Source: Hymenochaete sp. R1
Taxonomy: Eukaryota; Basidiomycota; Agaricomycetes; Hymenochaetales; Hymenochaetaceae
Direction of reading: 5' to 3'
Length of the DNA stretch: 23,772 bases
Assembly (NCBI GenBank): GCA_019400425.1
Contig: JAFREE010000238.1
Location: forward strand, 1 to 23,772
The position numbers were made by a program, and so were the translations under genes. Below the pieces are notes generated by a model that ran no database searches, was not told where the DNA came from, and saw only the letters and a program-made list of their open reading frames with translations. Positions 7,525-17,897 of this stretch are shown here, one piece after another (the first letter of the stretch is position 1; each line of letters begins with the position of its first letter).

Positions 7525-10442
7525 ATGGACGGAAATAGCTCTCCAGAAGGACTGCCTCCCGGACCCGCCTCCATTTCATCGCCCAAGAAGGGTCTCAGTG
7601 CATCCCATCATACCACGTCCAAGGTCATCAGCGATACAAAGGAGCTATCTCCCGATGCAGATCAAGAAACGATGAAGAAAATTATAAAAGCGGATCTTCA
7701 CTACTTTCATAATGATATGCATCTCGAACTCTGCATCCTTCAACATGTCCCGCGAGGCTTGACTCCAGTACCAATGCTAAACTGGAAAAAAGTAAAGGAC
7801 GGCGAGGAGAAACACAAAGAAAGCGAATTCTACGATCCATTTTCCAATTATCTGAACAAGATTCTCGATAGCGCCCGCGACGTATACAGAAGTAATGGAA
7901 ATGTACCAGTCGAACGATGCGCTATGGACTCCCTCTTCCCCGCCAATTTTAGATTTGTCAAGTACGACAAAACCACTATCAACCCGAACGATGGAGGCCT
8001 GAAGCTTGACATTGCCGGCTGCATTATCAAGAATCCCGAAGAAGATATGGCTCGTGGTCGACTCCTTGCAAACTGCTATATCTCATGGGAGAACTTGGCA
8101 GCGTTCGTCGAGGTCAAAAATAAATGGAACGAACTAGTCTTGCAAGCTTGCACGTATTGCAGGAAGGTGTACCACTTCCAGTCGGATAGAGTCGCTTTGC
8201 GTTTCCTGTTGTTTGATCAAGATGAAAAGCTTGCTGCAATCGGTGAATCTGATCGAGGTGGTGTTTATGTCACTCGCAGGTATAAACTGGATATACTTTT
8301 TGAATGCGAGCGATTCTCTGCTATGGTGGCCGGAATGCTCTGCTCTTCGATCGACGAGCATGGCTTCAATCGTCGGGAGCAGATGGTGATGAAAGACGGT
8401 GTGCGGCTCGGACGGGTGATGCGAACTTCGTTCGGCTGGTTATGGTACTCAGACGTGCTCTGCGATCGAACAGGCATCAACGGGCGCTGCACAAAGGCTG
8501 TGAAGCTTGATTCAAAACGCGAAGCACTACCAGAAGCAGCGCCCGTCGATGAGGCTCAAGAAGAAGAATACGCACTATCCGAGCTCAAAGAAGACATCGA
8601 TTTCGAGGAGAAACAAGAATCAATTTCAAGTAAAAAACGCTTTCACGTGTGCAAGAGCGACTCTCATCTCAACAAAAAGCCGAGAAAGGTGATTGAGTCT
8701 TGTCCTCCTAGACAAAAAGTAAGTATTATCATGCTTCGTATGTCTATATCCGTATTGATGTGCAAATCTTCTAGCGTTTTGCTGACAAGAAAGATGCAAG
8801 TGGTTACCCAAATTTTGCGCTCAACGACGAAGGAAAAGAAGGAGCCGATCGCACTGAGGATCTTTCAGAGGTGACAATGACGAAAGAGCTACCCATTTGT
8901 GTCACTTCTGTTTGGAATCATGTAGAACATCTCGCAGACAGTGATCGGGATGTCGTCAGCGACCTCAAAGCTTTGCAAGACTGTCCTGAAAAAATAGCCA
9001 TTAATGGCCTACCTATATTTGGTCAGAGGAGTTATGGACGAGTGACTCGTTTCGCCCTCGGTCCACCCGAACAGTCAAGAGATTCCGAATATGTCTACAC
9101 CAACCAATACATAAAACCTGTATGTTTCACCTTTCTTTGATAACTATCAGATCTGACCAAGCGACACGCCAGTAGGATGAAGAAAATGGACTACCAATAC
9201 ACTACGCCGCGGTTACTGCCGAAGCAGTCAATGAGAAATTTGCTTCTCTTGGCATTAACTGGTCTACCGCGCCCGAAGATTCAAACGACTTCCACGAAGC
9301 TTTTCTGAAAAGAAATGCAAGCAAGGAAACAATTGTCGGCTCAAATAAGAAGCCATTACCGCGACCCCATCCTCGGGTTGAAACAATTCAAGAATGTTTC
9401 ACAGTAGGCCGTACCATTGACAATGCCGAGAACGAAATGGAATTTATTGGCGGTCTTTTGGGCGGTTTGCTTGGTAAGTTGAACTTTTCTTCTTCGAGGA
9501 GAATGTGTTTACTTATTCTTGAACAGGCTACAGGAATCTTCTTGGGATTGGATTCCAGCATCGAGATATGAGCCCCGGCAACATGATTTTCCTGAAACAA
9601 CCCACACAATATTTCACGGTTGTGAATGTTAAAATTGATCCAAATGCGTAAGCAAACTTGCTTCAAGATTCCTTCAGACGAGTCACTGACATGCTACAGT
9701 CTTCTCATCAAGGCTCTTGAGCAACTGAGAGCTGGGCAGAAGTATGACATTGACTTACGAGAGATGTTCGATGTCTTAAAAATGGATAACGACATGATAG
9801 TGGGATTTTTGATCGATTTCAGCTTGTCCATCAAGAGAAATCGTCAGAGGCCCGCAATAAACGGAGCGGGTCTTACAGTATGTCCGTTTCACGTTTCATG
9901 ATTCGATTTTCTTGACAATGACATAGGGAACGAAAATTTTCATGGCAATCTACGTTCTCAAAAATTTGGACTGTCCAAATTCTCCCATATTCGATATGGA
10001 GTCCGTCTTCTGGATTCTGGTCTACGTCCCCTTACACCGAACAGTTGCTTTCAATCCCAAGGCCAGTCGGGCTGATCGCGACATGTATAATCTCTTGGTT
10101 CCGGAAGATGTGATGCGAATCAGCGCGGACGCGAGCTCTAAGAAAGATCTTCTTGATGATTTAAAAGAACCGTGGTTCATCGAAGCAGACAGCTGTCTTT
10201 ATCCTTATAAAGACCTCGTAGTGATCCTGGCGCAGAAGGTGACAGTGAACTACAAGTTAGCTCAACAATATGCCAAGGAAGGGATATGGTTTGAGAAAGA
10301 GGAGGAGGATCGAGTAGTTGACGAGTTCATCGACGAGACTCATAAGTTTAACCGAGGTCTCAGAAGAAATGAGGGTGTTGTTTTAGATGGAGGGATGATA
10401 GAGACCAATCTTCCAGAGGAGCTCTATGTGACGCATACGTAG
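7525..10442 (+). CDS. Divergent FunK1-type fungal protein kinase, six exons, 883 aa
   Basis: Six exons join cleanly: 7525-8718, 8775-9119, 9176-9473, 9527-9647, 9700-9877 and 9927-10442. The introns are 49-56 nt, each with GT...AG ends and matching phase. The 883-aa product has the two-part layout of basidiomycete FunK1 kinases. The N-terminal region (about 50-300) contains LKLDIAGCIIK and AAFVEVKNKWNELVLQACTY. The middle (about 340-400) is acidic and basic by turns. The kinase core is C-terminal. The catalytic loop is HRDMSPGN (H624-N631), the metal-binding motif is DFS instead of DFG (D692), and GTKIFMA (713-719) matches the activation-segment end of this family. The N-lobe is poorly conserved; the beta-3 lysine cannot be placed with confidence, and about 60 extra residues lie between HRD and DFS. 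The key Asp and Asn are kept, so activity is possible but unproven. FunK1 kinases are known from mushroom genomes; their substrates are largely unknown. No signal peptide is seen. The start was chosen as the first ATG before the conserved region. Confidence 0.85.
8719..8774 (+). other. Intron 1 of the FunK1-like gene
   Basis: GTAAGT donor and CTAG acceptor, 56 nt, phase 0. Ignoring it keeps an open frame to 8874 but loses the kinase half, so splicing is needed for a full product. Confidence 0.75.
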
Positions 10443-10801
10443 CATTTCGACGATACGCCCCTCCTTGATGCCGTGCTGGAGACGCGCGATTTCCTTTCTA
10501 TGGGTTTTTTGGTGCATACATTTACATCTTGAATATACCTATGTTCCTCTTCTTTTCCCTGTTTCAGTCTTTTCACCCGGCCAGATAATTGCCAATCTCG
10601 CGTTTTGCATCTTAGATTAGACTTCCTTTCTACCATTCGTAACGGTTCCCATGATATCTTTTTACCCACTCGTTGTTTAGGACGGAAGTATAATTTGTAT
10701 ATTTATCATATGTATCATGTTCCACCATAGCAATATTTAGTACATTGATCCATTTTTATTTCTTATAAAAAACAGAGATTCAAGATTACTCTCGTTTTAC
10801 C
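10443..10801. other. 3' flank between convergent genes
   Basis: AT-rich sequence between the FunK1-like gene and the uncertain minus-strand gene ending at 10802. TATTTATCATATGTATCATG-like and poly-A-rich stretches (about 10690-10790) could hold the 3' ends of both transcripts. I see no gene. Confidence 0.4.
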
Positions 10802-11516
10802 TTAGGTTTGCATTGAGTGGAAACTCCTTTTGGTATTGAGTGAATACCGCCATTCTTCTGACCCATTGTTTCTACCGTTCTCGTTCGCTCCTTGCATGTC
10901 TTTCATCAGGGCATCTGGGCAAGAGATATAAAGATCTGAGGCTATCCCAACACAGACACGCTCAGTAAGTATGTCCAAAATGGGCCGGAATGGTGTACCA
11001 TGAAGGCAGTTGTCAGAGAGTGAAACCTTACACTCCGTGGTGGTGCCACTGGTAGTGCTTTTGCAGGATGGTAGCACATTTTCATGCTATCTTTAAATGT
11101 GGACAAGTGACATTAGCTACTCACAAGTTCTGGAGCAATTCGACAGGACTTTAAACTTGAAGTTGTTCTCCGAGTCCTCCGGGAAAGGACTGGACCATCA
11201 GCTCTGTGCATCGTTATATTCCTGAATCCTGATTGATGGTCAGCACCAAATCCATCTTGTCCCGCTCTCTGCACAATCAGTAGCTCTTCCCTTGCGCCAA
11301 ACTAAACAAGATAGTATAGTATGAGCTAGGTCTGTCGCAAGTAAGCAGTATCTTAATGCCAGTCTTACCAGTAAGGCATATCGCCAACAGTCCAACTTGA
11401 AGTCTGCAACTGGATGGCTATGGCCGCTAGGCGCGGCAGGAACAATGACGGATGGGTTATTAAAGAGAACTTGAACTGTATGGCACAACAAGTTGTCCAC
11501 TTTTTTTTCATAAGAC
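10802..11516 (-). CDS. Uncertain spliced gene, 5' end unresolved
   Basis: Three minus-strand exons can be joined in phase 0: about 11516-11369, 11301-11125 and 11086-10802. The introns are 67 nt (GTAAGA...TTTAG) and 38 nt (GTGAGT...GATAG). The product includes VQVLFNNPSVIVPAAPSGHS, FGAREELLIVQRAGQDGFGA and HENVLPSCKSTTSGTTTECK, and ends KRSFHSMQT. No start codon fits the first exon, so the gene is incomplete or decayed. No domain is certain. The segment PSGHSHPVADFKLD, with later SCRIAPEL, faintly recalls a kinase (ASGHARLCDF and VPEL in the TKL pseudogene at 16108-17897), and the DNA shares GACTT(T)CAAGTTGGACTGT with it. It could be a relic of that kinase or an unrelated gene. Confidence 0.3.
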
Positions 11517-11578
11517 CAACCTCAAACCTGCCTCAGGCTCGCGTATTCTACTTCCGAGTCTAGCATTGTCTATTTATT

Positions 11579-11993
11579 CATGGCTACCATTCAGATAATG
11601 GCCCACTGGCAGTACGGCGAGGATCCAGGATCTAGTAAACGGTAGTCTACCTCTATCCGAGTCTTCTCGACTCGATCTGCCAGTGTAGTGACGCTTGATC
11701 GTATTTCGTTCTAGGAATACTCAGAGATAACATACGACCACGAGCGTTGCATAAAGTCATGGCGGTCGAAAACAAAGCCCAACATCAGCAGAGGCCCGGG
11801 CGCCGCTACCGGTTCGATCAACTCCGACGTCAGTTTTCATACTGGTACTGGTACTGGTAGTAAGGACAGGACCGAACCGCGCGGTAACGTTCCGTGCGTA
11901 GACTCGACGGATCCAGATATCCTCGATGATGATGCCGACCGTGAAGAGTGCCGCATGAAACAAGCGTTGCACGAAGGAGACGCGTTTGACTGA
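11579..11993 (+). CDS. Small hypothetical gene, two exons
   Basis: An ATG at 11579 opens MATIQIMAHWQYGEDPGS. A 90-nt intron (11635-11724, GTAAAC...CAG) joins it to ITYDHERCIKSWRSKTKPN, followed by SFHTGTGTGSKDRTEPRG and a stop at 11991-11993. The second part ends in an acidic tail, DPDILDDDADREECRM. The GTGTGS run is encoded by a GGTACT tandem repeat. No domain is recognised, and about 108 residues is short. The composition and the plausible intron are the only support. The gene starts about 60 bp from the putative minus-strand gene, in divergent orientation. Confidence 0.3.
11836..11857 (+). repeat. GGTACT tandem repeat
   Basis: About three and a half copies of the hexamer GGTACT, encoding Gly-Thr repeats in the small gene that spans it. 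Confidence 0.8.
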
Positions 11994-12064
11994 ATATTTA
12001 TAGCATTAAACTGGTTGGCGTGCTAGGCTCTGCAACATGTCCGCGGTAGTATGGAGGAACGACT

Positions 12065-12344
12065 ATGAACGACGGGGAGCTTCTCGGTAATCGGACCTTT
12101 CCCAGGTACAAAGAAAAGTCGTTTTGCATTGATGAAGGATGCGTATGTAGATAAAGTCTTATTTATCGTTTTTTTTTATTTCCCAGTTCAGGATACCTGT
12201 CGTGAAGCACTTTTCTTGATCTGTGTGCATGAAACTCTCCACTGCCTTGGGATCTTATACGTCTTCGATCAGACCATAAAGGTAAGAGCAGATTTCCGAC
12301 TTTCGACCCGAAACTTCGAGGTCCGCCAAATTCCTGAGTCTTGA
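12065..12344 (+). CDS. Very small Cys-rich candidate gene
   Basis: An ATG at 12065 gives MNDGELLGNRTFPRYKEK, then after a 49-nt intron (12143-12191, GTATGT...TTCAG) DTCREALFLICVHETLHCLG, with a stop at 12342-12344. At the junction the sequence CIDEGCDTCREA has three cysteines. A second possible in-frame intron starts at 12282 (GTAAGA). Downstream, about 12345-12460, another coding-like stretch (SDGYYVDNTPVHWRSVHSAY) lies in a frame I could not splice in. No family is recognised. It may be a relic. Confidence 0.2.
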
Positions 12345-12839
12345 AAATCTGGAGGCAAATGCAGCAGCGACGGATACTACGTAGACAATACGCCCGTTCA
12401 CTGGCGTTCAGTCCATTCAGCATACGGCTATCCCGATGGCAAGGACTTTTTGTCCTTTGGATGAATGGTTTTCAATCCGTACTTGCTCTCTTTCTCTGAG
12501 CTCCGAGGGCTTGCAAATAGTACGAAACCGACCCGTTTCAGACGGCTGTATGTATTATTATGGTGATTTGTGCGGGAATGGGTTCACGATACATCTAGTG
12601 GCAAGGATAAACCAGATCATAGATCTTGGATATAGCGCATTTGCACGCTGCACTTCTGTAATGTGCTGTGACGTGAATCTTGGTGATATCCAACATATGC
12701 AATATTATTATACGAAAATCAAGAGGACACATTGATATAATACAGTATTGCAGAGGGTATGCAAAAGATCCCAATGTAGCCTATCTGTGTGCATAGCTCG
12801 AAAGGAAGAGAATATGCAAATGTTACCTGGGAGCCGAAA
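12345..12839. other. No supported gene between small candidate and FunK1
   Basis: The plus-strand frame 12436-12735 (99 codons) has no domain and an atypical mix of residues, so I leave it out. The right end is the 3' flank of the minus-strand FunK1 gene. Confidence 0.35.
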
Positions 12840-15260
12840 CTAGTCGGAGTCGAGGCGGTAGCGTTTCTTGTAATCGCTCTCTTGTTGATATGACGTTAGA
12901 TCCACTTTTCTCTTGAGATATTTCCCGGCCTTATTGTCAGCTTGGCGTTTTGTCAAAGACTTCTCCGAAACCCCTAACGAGTGATCAACCCATTTGTCGT
13001 TCTTTATATCCTTCCACGTTTTGTCATCAACGGCTTCCTTCATGATATCCATAATCCACTGATGCGAGCTCGTAAGCTCTATGGATTTTTCCTTCTCTTC
13101 CTTGACACGCTGCACTCGCAAAGCAAATTCTTCATCTCCTTCGATCGCTTCGTACACGATAGCATACCTACGTCCAAAAGTCTCCCACAGTTTTATGAGG
13201 AGTCTCTGAAGTTGCCCGACTTTGAGTCGCAATGCGACGATGGCGTCTCCTCGCGCGTAGAATATGGTTTCCTTTGCGAAAGCACGACGAGGGCTGGCAT
13301 CGAAGGCCGAAAGGAACTCGGCGCGATTGTCGGCATCCATTCCGTTTGGTGCATACCTCGCACACAGCCAAGTAATGACGTGAACAAACGACTCAAGATC
13401 ATCAGAAACTTGATGAGTAATCGCCTCCCCATTCTTCTGTGCAAGTACCAGCCTTACGGAAAGGAACTGCCATGTTCCCTGAGGGACGAGAAACATCAGT
13501 AACACATCAAATTTACTGTGTAGAGCACTTACCGTTCGTTCATACGTCCTCGGACCTTCCTTCGTCAAGTCTTTAGAGAATTCCCAGTCGATGAGAATGC
13601 CAGTCCCGTCAGACAAGATGAGGATATTCCCAATAGAGATATCCCTGTGAAAGATACCCGCCTTGGTTACCGCCTCGTGATGGGCTAGATTTCCGTATGA
13701 ACATCTTTTTTGTCTATCAGATATGTAGAGGAACGTACATATTAATGCACAATAGATTGCATTAATCATCTTCCATGTTGAGGAGAAGTATTGAAGCGGT
13801 AAACCGATCGTATCTAGGACGATGCGGTAATGGACATGGCTGCGAATCTTCTTGCCCTCGCATAACTTTCTCAACACTTCGTTATCGAAGGTCCTGCAGC
13901 ATTGTCTCCGTCCATTAACAATAATTTCTCCTGCAGCAATCATCCTAGCGATATGCGTAACCCCGCTATTCATGAGAGTAGCATACGTTTCGCCCTCAGC
14001 AGTATATGCTTCCACTCGCCATGTGTCCTTCAACAAAACGCGCTTCCCTGTGGCGCACTCATAGGCATAATAACATCGGGTACCACGTCCCACAGGATAT
14101 ACATGCGACCTTGTAAATGGTGCACCGATGATATAGTATGATAATGTATCGTCCCGGAAATCCTGTACGGTTGCTTTGTATAGGTTTGCATCAAGTGGAA
14201 GATAGAGCACAGCACGCGCGTCTGACGTCTCGCTGGTTTCCGCTTCGATAGGGGAGACTGTGGTGTCATGACCTCGAGCGTCCTTGTCCGCTCCCGTATA
14301 AAGCCAGAAGAACGCCTGTAAAAATGACGTTTTGGTGTAGTCGAACTGTGCAGTGACAATCGTGCAACTTCTGGTGTGAAGGAGAAGACGACACTGATTC
14401 TTGTTAATGAAGACGGAGAAAACGTGAGTACGGTGTTGAGTTGCTTGAATGGCATTGTAATAGGTCACTAGTTGACCTTGGGTATCCCGACCGTATTTGC
14501 TGCTCCGCTCAAAGCTCTGTTTATCATCCGGTGTATCGTTGAAAGGTTCATCCGCTTTCGTGACTTTGAATTCTATGAAGAGCTCCATATCGCACACACG
14601 AGTCAAACGTGCTCCCTCGGGTGGAGGCACGGGGTACAGTGCTATGTCGGGCTCGACTTGTCGATCTATAGACATCGGAGTCAGGATCAGGCGAATTACT
14701 GGTATTGACCAGTGTCATTCCTTCTTGAAGGAACGGTTGGAGAGCTGCGATCTATGAAACCTTCAGCAGCGTTCTTTTGTAAAGACGGAATAGCAGACGC
14801 ACCAAGGGGTTATACATATCCTTTTCCAGATGTTTACCCTCCGCCTCCTTGAAGCCCGTAAAATCCACAGCCGGCATTCCTCCTGGGATCTCTTCTACCG
14901 GAACACGATGTTCTCTTCCCAGTGCTTCGCCTTCTTGATTGCCTTCTCCGTTGCTTGAAGAGACAGAAGGTCCGTTGGGCTTACGATTCGAATAACCAGG
15001 AAGGAACAGCTCGAGGAACAGCCCAGGTTGAATGGTCCAAGATATTTGCCCGAAACTTCATCGGCGGCAGCGACGAAAACTGAATCCTTGTATTCAGCAT
15101 TTGAAGTGAAGATCTGTGTCGAGCTCAATTTGGCACGGTAAGGAGTATCATCGGGAACAGAAGTAGTCGGACTGGAATTTGAGGGTGTAGCAGGAGTATC
15201 GCTGTCGTTGCCGTTTGTGGGTGTCGTAGGAGTATTGCTGTCATCGTCTCCATTATGCAT
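12840..15260 (-). CDS. FunK1-type fungal protein kinase with one or two frame breaks
   Basis: The sequence is a clear FunK1 kinase. In order: a Ser/Thr/Pro-rich start (MHNGDDDSNTPTTPTNGN), KYLGPFN then PGLFLELFLPGYSNRK, EKDMYNPL, VEPDIALYPVPPPEG, GQLVTYYNAIQATQHRTHVF, a conserved FFWLYTGADKDARGHDTTVS, the beta-3 lysine in VLLKDTWR, the catalytic loop HRDISIGN (about 13650-13627), DWE in place of DFG (LIDWEFSKD), and GTWQFLSV. Introns 13685-13738 and 13479-13532 are each exactly 54 nt and free of in-frame stops. Intron 14752-14802 is 51 nt. The frame changes between KYLGPFN and PGLF (about 15022-15033), best explained by one lost base. It changes again before VEPDI (about 14664-14700), where either a 34-nt intron (14666-14699) or an indel fits. 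The catalytic residues are intact, so the gene may be a recent pseudogene, contain sequencing errors, or use rare introns. FunK1 substrates are unknown. An alternative 47-nt intron from GTTTCG could repair the first break. Confidence 0.8.
13479..13532 (-). other. 54-nt intron without stop codons in FunK1
   Basis: GTAAGT...CTCAG on the minus strand, phase 0, joining ERT to GTWQF. Its length is a multiple of three and it has no in-frame stop, so retention would insert 18 residues into the activation segment. Confidence 0.75.
13685..13738 (-). other. Second 54-nt intron without stop codons in FunK1
   Basis: GTACGT...ATCTAG on the minus strand, phase 1, joining IYCALI to SHHEAV just before the catalytic loop. 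As with the other 54-nt intron, retention keeps the frame open. Confidence 0.7.
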
Positions 15261-16107
15261 GGTAGTAGTCGACCTCCAAGTGGTGGTTTGAGATGAAGTT
15301 GGAATAAGAAATGGGATGCAGGTCGTAAGATGATGAGCGAGCGAAGTGGTGGTTCGAGTCCAAGTCAGTCAGTCAGTGGCTCGAGGAACAATATTAATGA
15401 AGTTGCGAGAACGCTCGGACGCCGATCATACGCGTCGAGGCGAGATGATTATGTCATACATGCACGTTTCAATATTAATAAAGTTATTGAGTCACGCTTC
15501 ATTCTTACCAGGTCATTAATATTAGTACTAGTACTGTCTACAGTACAACTCATGGCACGTCAACAGAAAATAAAAATCACACTCTCAAATTAGGCAAACT
15601 TGTTCCTTCTTGAAGACAGCATGCCTACAAAGTACATACAACTTGATGATACGAGTCTCGCACCAAGGATCCAAATGAGTACACCAATCTACAAAATGAA
15701 TACTGAGCAACGTGCCAACGTAACAGGCAGGAACTCCCAAATAGTCCGATGAAAATAGACAACAGATTCATAGTACACTATAAAATCTGTGGAGCAGAAG
15801 GAAGAGAAAAAAATTGAAAATTGGTCTTCGCCGATGTGAATCATTGGAAACACCAGACCATTACGATGATAGGACAACAAGCATGGATATCTATTGCTTT
15901 CCCTGAGCAGATTGAGACCTTCGATTACGTGTTGGTTAATCTTGCATGCCGTAGAACGCGCTCACAATTCATAGCAAACCCTACTGTGGATGAAGTCGTA
16001 CCTTGGAGTTGAGCCAAAAGCACAGATAAAAAGAAACAGATAGGATGATAGCGAAATAAAAGCAGCCGATAACGAACTCTGAGCCTCCCGTTGAATCACT
16101 CCCCACC
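15261..16107. other. Intergenic stretch upstream of FunK1
   Basis: No supportable gene. It contains a short CAGT tandem repeat (about 15363-15377) and a 16-nt direct repeat, CAATATTAATRAAGTT, at about 15390 and 15472. The part after 15600 is the 3' flank of the TKL pseudogene. The motif GGTTCGAGTCC near 15351 looks like a tRNA T-loop but is not supported by pairing stems. Confidence 0.4.
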
Positions 16108-17897
16108 TCACATGCCTCTGTTCCTTGATTGCCTCCTCTGCGCCCCTTCGACTTGCTCTTTGATATTATCAATTTCTGGCCGCCTTCCTTCATCTTTGTC
16201 CCAGCAACTCTCTATTATAATCCACATCTGGTCTGAGAGTTGTGCGTGACACGCGCCTTTCGGAGGGTGGGATGGTCTTCTTCTTTGTAAGACGATGAGA
16301 GCGAATACCACTTCGGTGAATGCTCGAGAATCGTGGAAGGGATGGTTGCCTGTAAAGATCTGACTGAGAAAGGAAGAAATTTAACGAATAAGAATGATGG
16401 CTGATAAAATGGGTACATTACCTCAAACATGACCATTCCCAGGGCATAAGCGTCCGACGCTTTTGTAAGTTTTGGCGAAGGGCAGTCCATGTCAACAACG
16501 AACAGCTCTGGCACCATTTACCAGTACGTTCCCTTTACACTCGAGTCTCCTGTGATAGTCAATCCCTTCCTTTCCTGTACAATTTTTGACAGTCCAACTT
16601 GAAAGTCGCAAAGGCGCGCATGCCCGGAAGCGTCAATGAGAACATTATACTCGTCCGGGTTGAGACGTCCATTCTCAAATACGTAGGGGGAGAGGAGTGA
16701 TTAATGCTTTTCATGTCGCCATGGATAACGTTCTGGTTATGAAGACATTGGAGCCCGGGGACAGTATCGCGGAACTGAATAAATACCCTTGATGAATCCA
16801 GTTGGAAATGGTAGGGATTAAATGACTTACCAGTGTCAGTCTATCTGCAGCAGGATTCGCTTTAAGCCACGACAAAATATTTCCACCAGGCATCCATTCA
16901 GAAACCATGTACACCTTCTTCCATATCGATGCGTTACCAAGGAAGACGACAACATTTGGATGAGAGAGAAATTTCCAAACTACTACTTCATTGAATAGTC
17001 ACTGAAAACTCATTGAACGCGTCAATCGTTGTTTGTGCACAATGATATCATGCTCATGGACACACCTCTTGCATCCTCCTGCCTCGCTTTTGACGTTGAA
17101 GGTTCAAAGCCTTCAAAGCGACTTCTTTTCCATGCCAAGTACCCTTAAACACTTTCCTATACCCCCTTCACCAATTGGCTCATTCGAAATGCGATGTAAT
17201 CCCTTCTCTACATCACTATCGGAGTAAAACGAAGCCGAGAGAGTCGCGAAGTATCCACATAATTTACGCGGGCTCGACGCACTCGAGAACCTGAAAATAT
17301 CCTATGAATGCGCGGTGGAGTATAATAGAAATAACACGAACCGCGTCGAAAACGTCAGCAACATTACTTGGATCGAGGCCTACTTTTGCCAATTGGGTTT
17401 GGTACGTTTTAACTTTCAACACAGGCCCCGAAATGCACGCGTATGCGAGACCTTGCAAATCGAAAGCAATGGCAATTCGAAGGCGAATAGACGGTGGAAG
17501 CTTGAAGCTAAAAGCAGTAAGTAAGAGTCGGAAGTAGAAGACGGCGAGCGTACCATGAGGTCTTCGGGCAACGCGCTAGCAAGATTTAGGGGTTGCTCTC
17601 ACAGGTCTGACCATTTCTTAATTGCAGACTTGGCATCCATAGAGTGAAGAGTGCGTTCGAGGTCGTGTATGACTTTCAGCCAGTTGAGCGAAATATTACA
17701 ACATATAGCAGCCTTCCATAGGTAGCGTATGAATCTTTCTGCCGGTCGGAGAACCTCATGCACCTTTTTTTCTGGTTGATGAACACGGTTGTGAGTATCA
17801 AGGAGCTAGTTCATCACATTCTAGGCGAAACGAGATTAGAAACATTTCAAGGCAGGAAAGCATGTCTTACCTCGAGTACGCTGTTTCCGGTCGACAT
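16108..17897 (-). pseudogene. Tyrosine-kinase-like (TKL) protein kinase pseudogene, eight exons
   Basis: Eight exons can be reconstructed: 17897-17871, 17805-17554, 17500-17342, 17301-17066, 17001-16831, 16774-16706, 16649-16422 and 16359-16108. All seven junctions are phase 0. The product, about 464 residues, has a helical N-terminal region (KVHEVLRPAERFIRYLWK, LPPSIRLRIAIAFDLQ) followed by a kinase domain: IGEGG, VFKGTWHGKEVALKAL with the beta-3 lysine, FLSHPNVVVFLG, YMVSEWMPGGNILSWL, the catalytic loop VIHGDMKS (HGD instead of HRD), ASGHARLCDFQVGLSKIV, ASDAYALGMVMFE, IFTGNHPF and CWDKDEGRRP. This order is typical of TKL kinases expanded in mushrooms. Lesions: TGA at 17601-17599, one missing base in a G run at 17162-17166, TGA at 17001-16999, an AT instead of GT donor at 16705, and TAA at 16520-16518 inside the GTYRWMAPEL-like motif. 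The kinase cannot be made in full. Confidence 0.8.

Noticed and set aside
12436..12735. Plus-strand open frame of 99 codons
   Set aside because: No domain, intron or codon pattern supports it.
12981..13502. Plus-strand open frame of 173 codons
   Set aside because: It is antisense to the FunK1 kinase core, whose conserved motifs decide the strand.
15345..15372. GGTTCGAGTCC, like a tRNA T-loop
   Set aside because: The flanking bases do not form a T-stem, and no acceptor or anticodon arm was found upstream.
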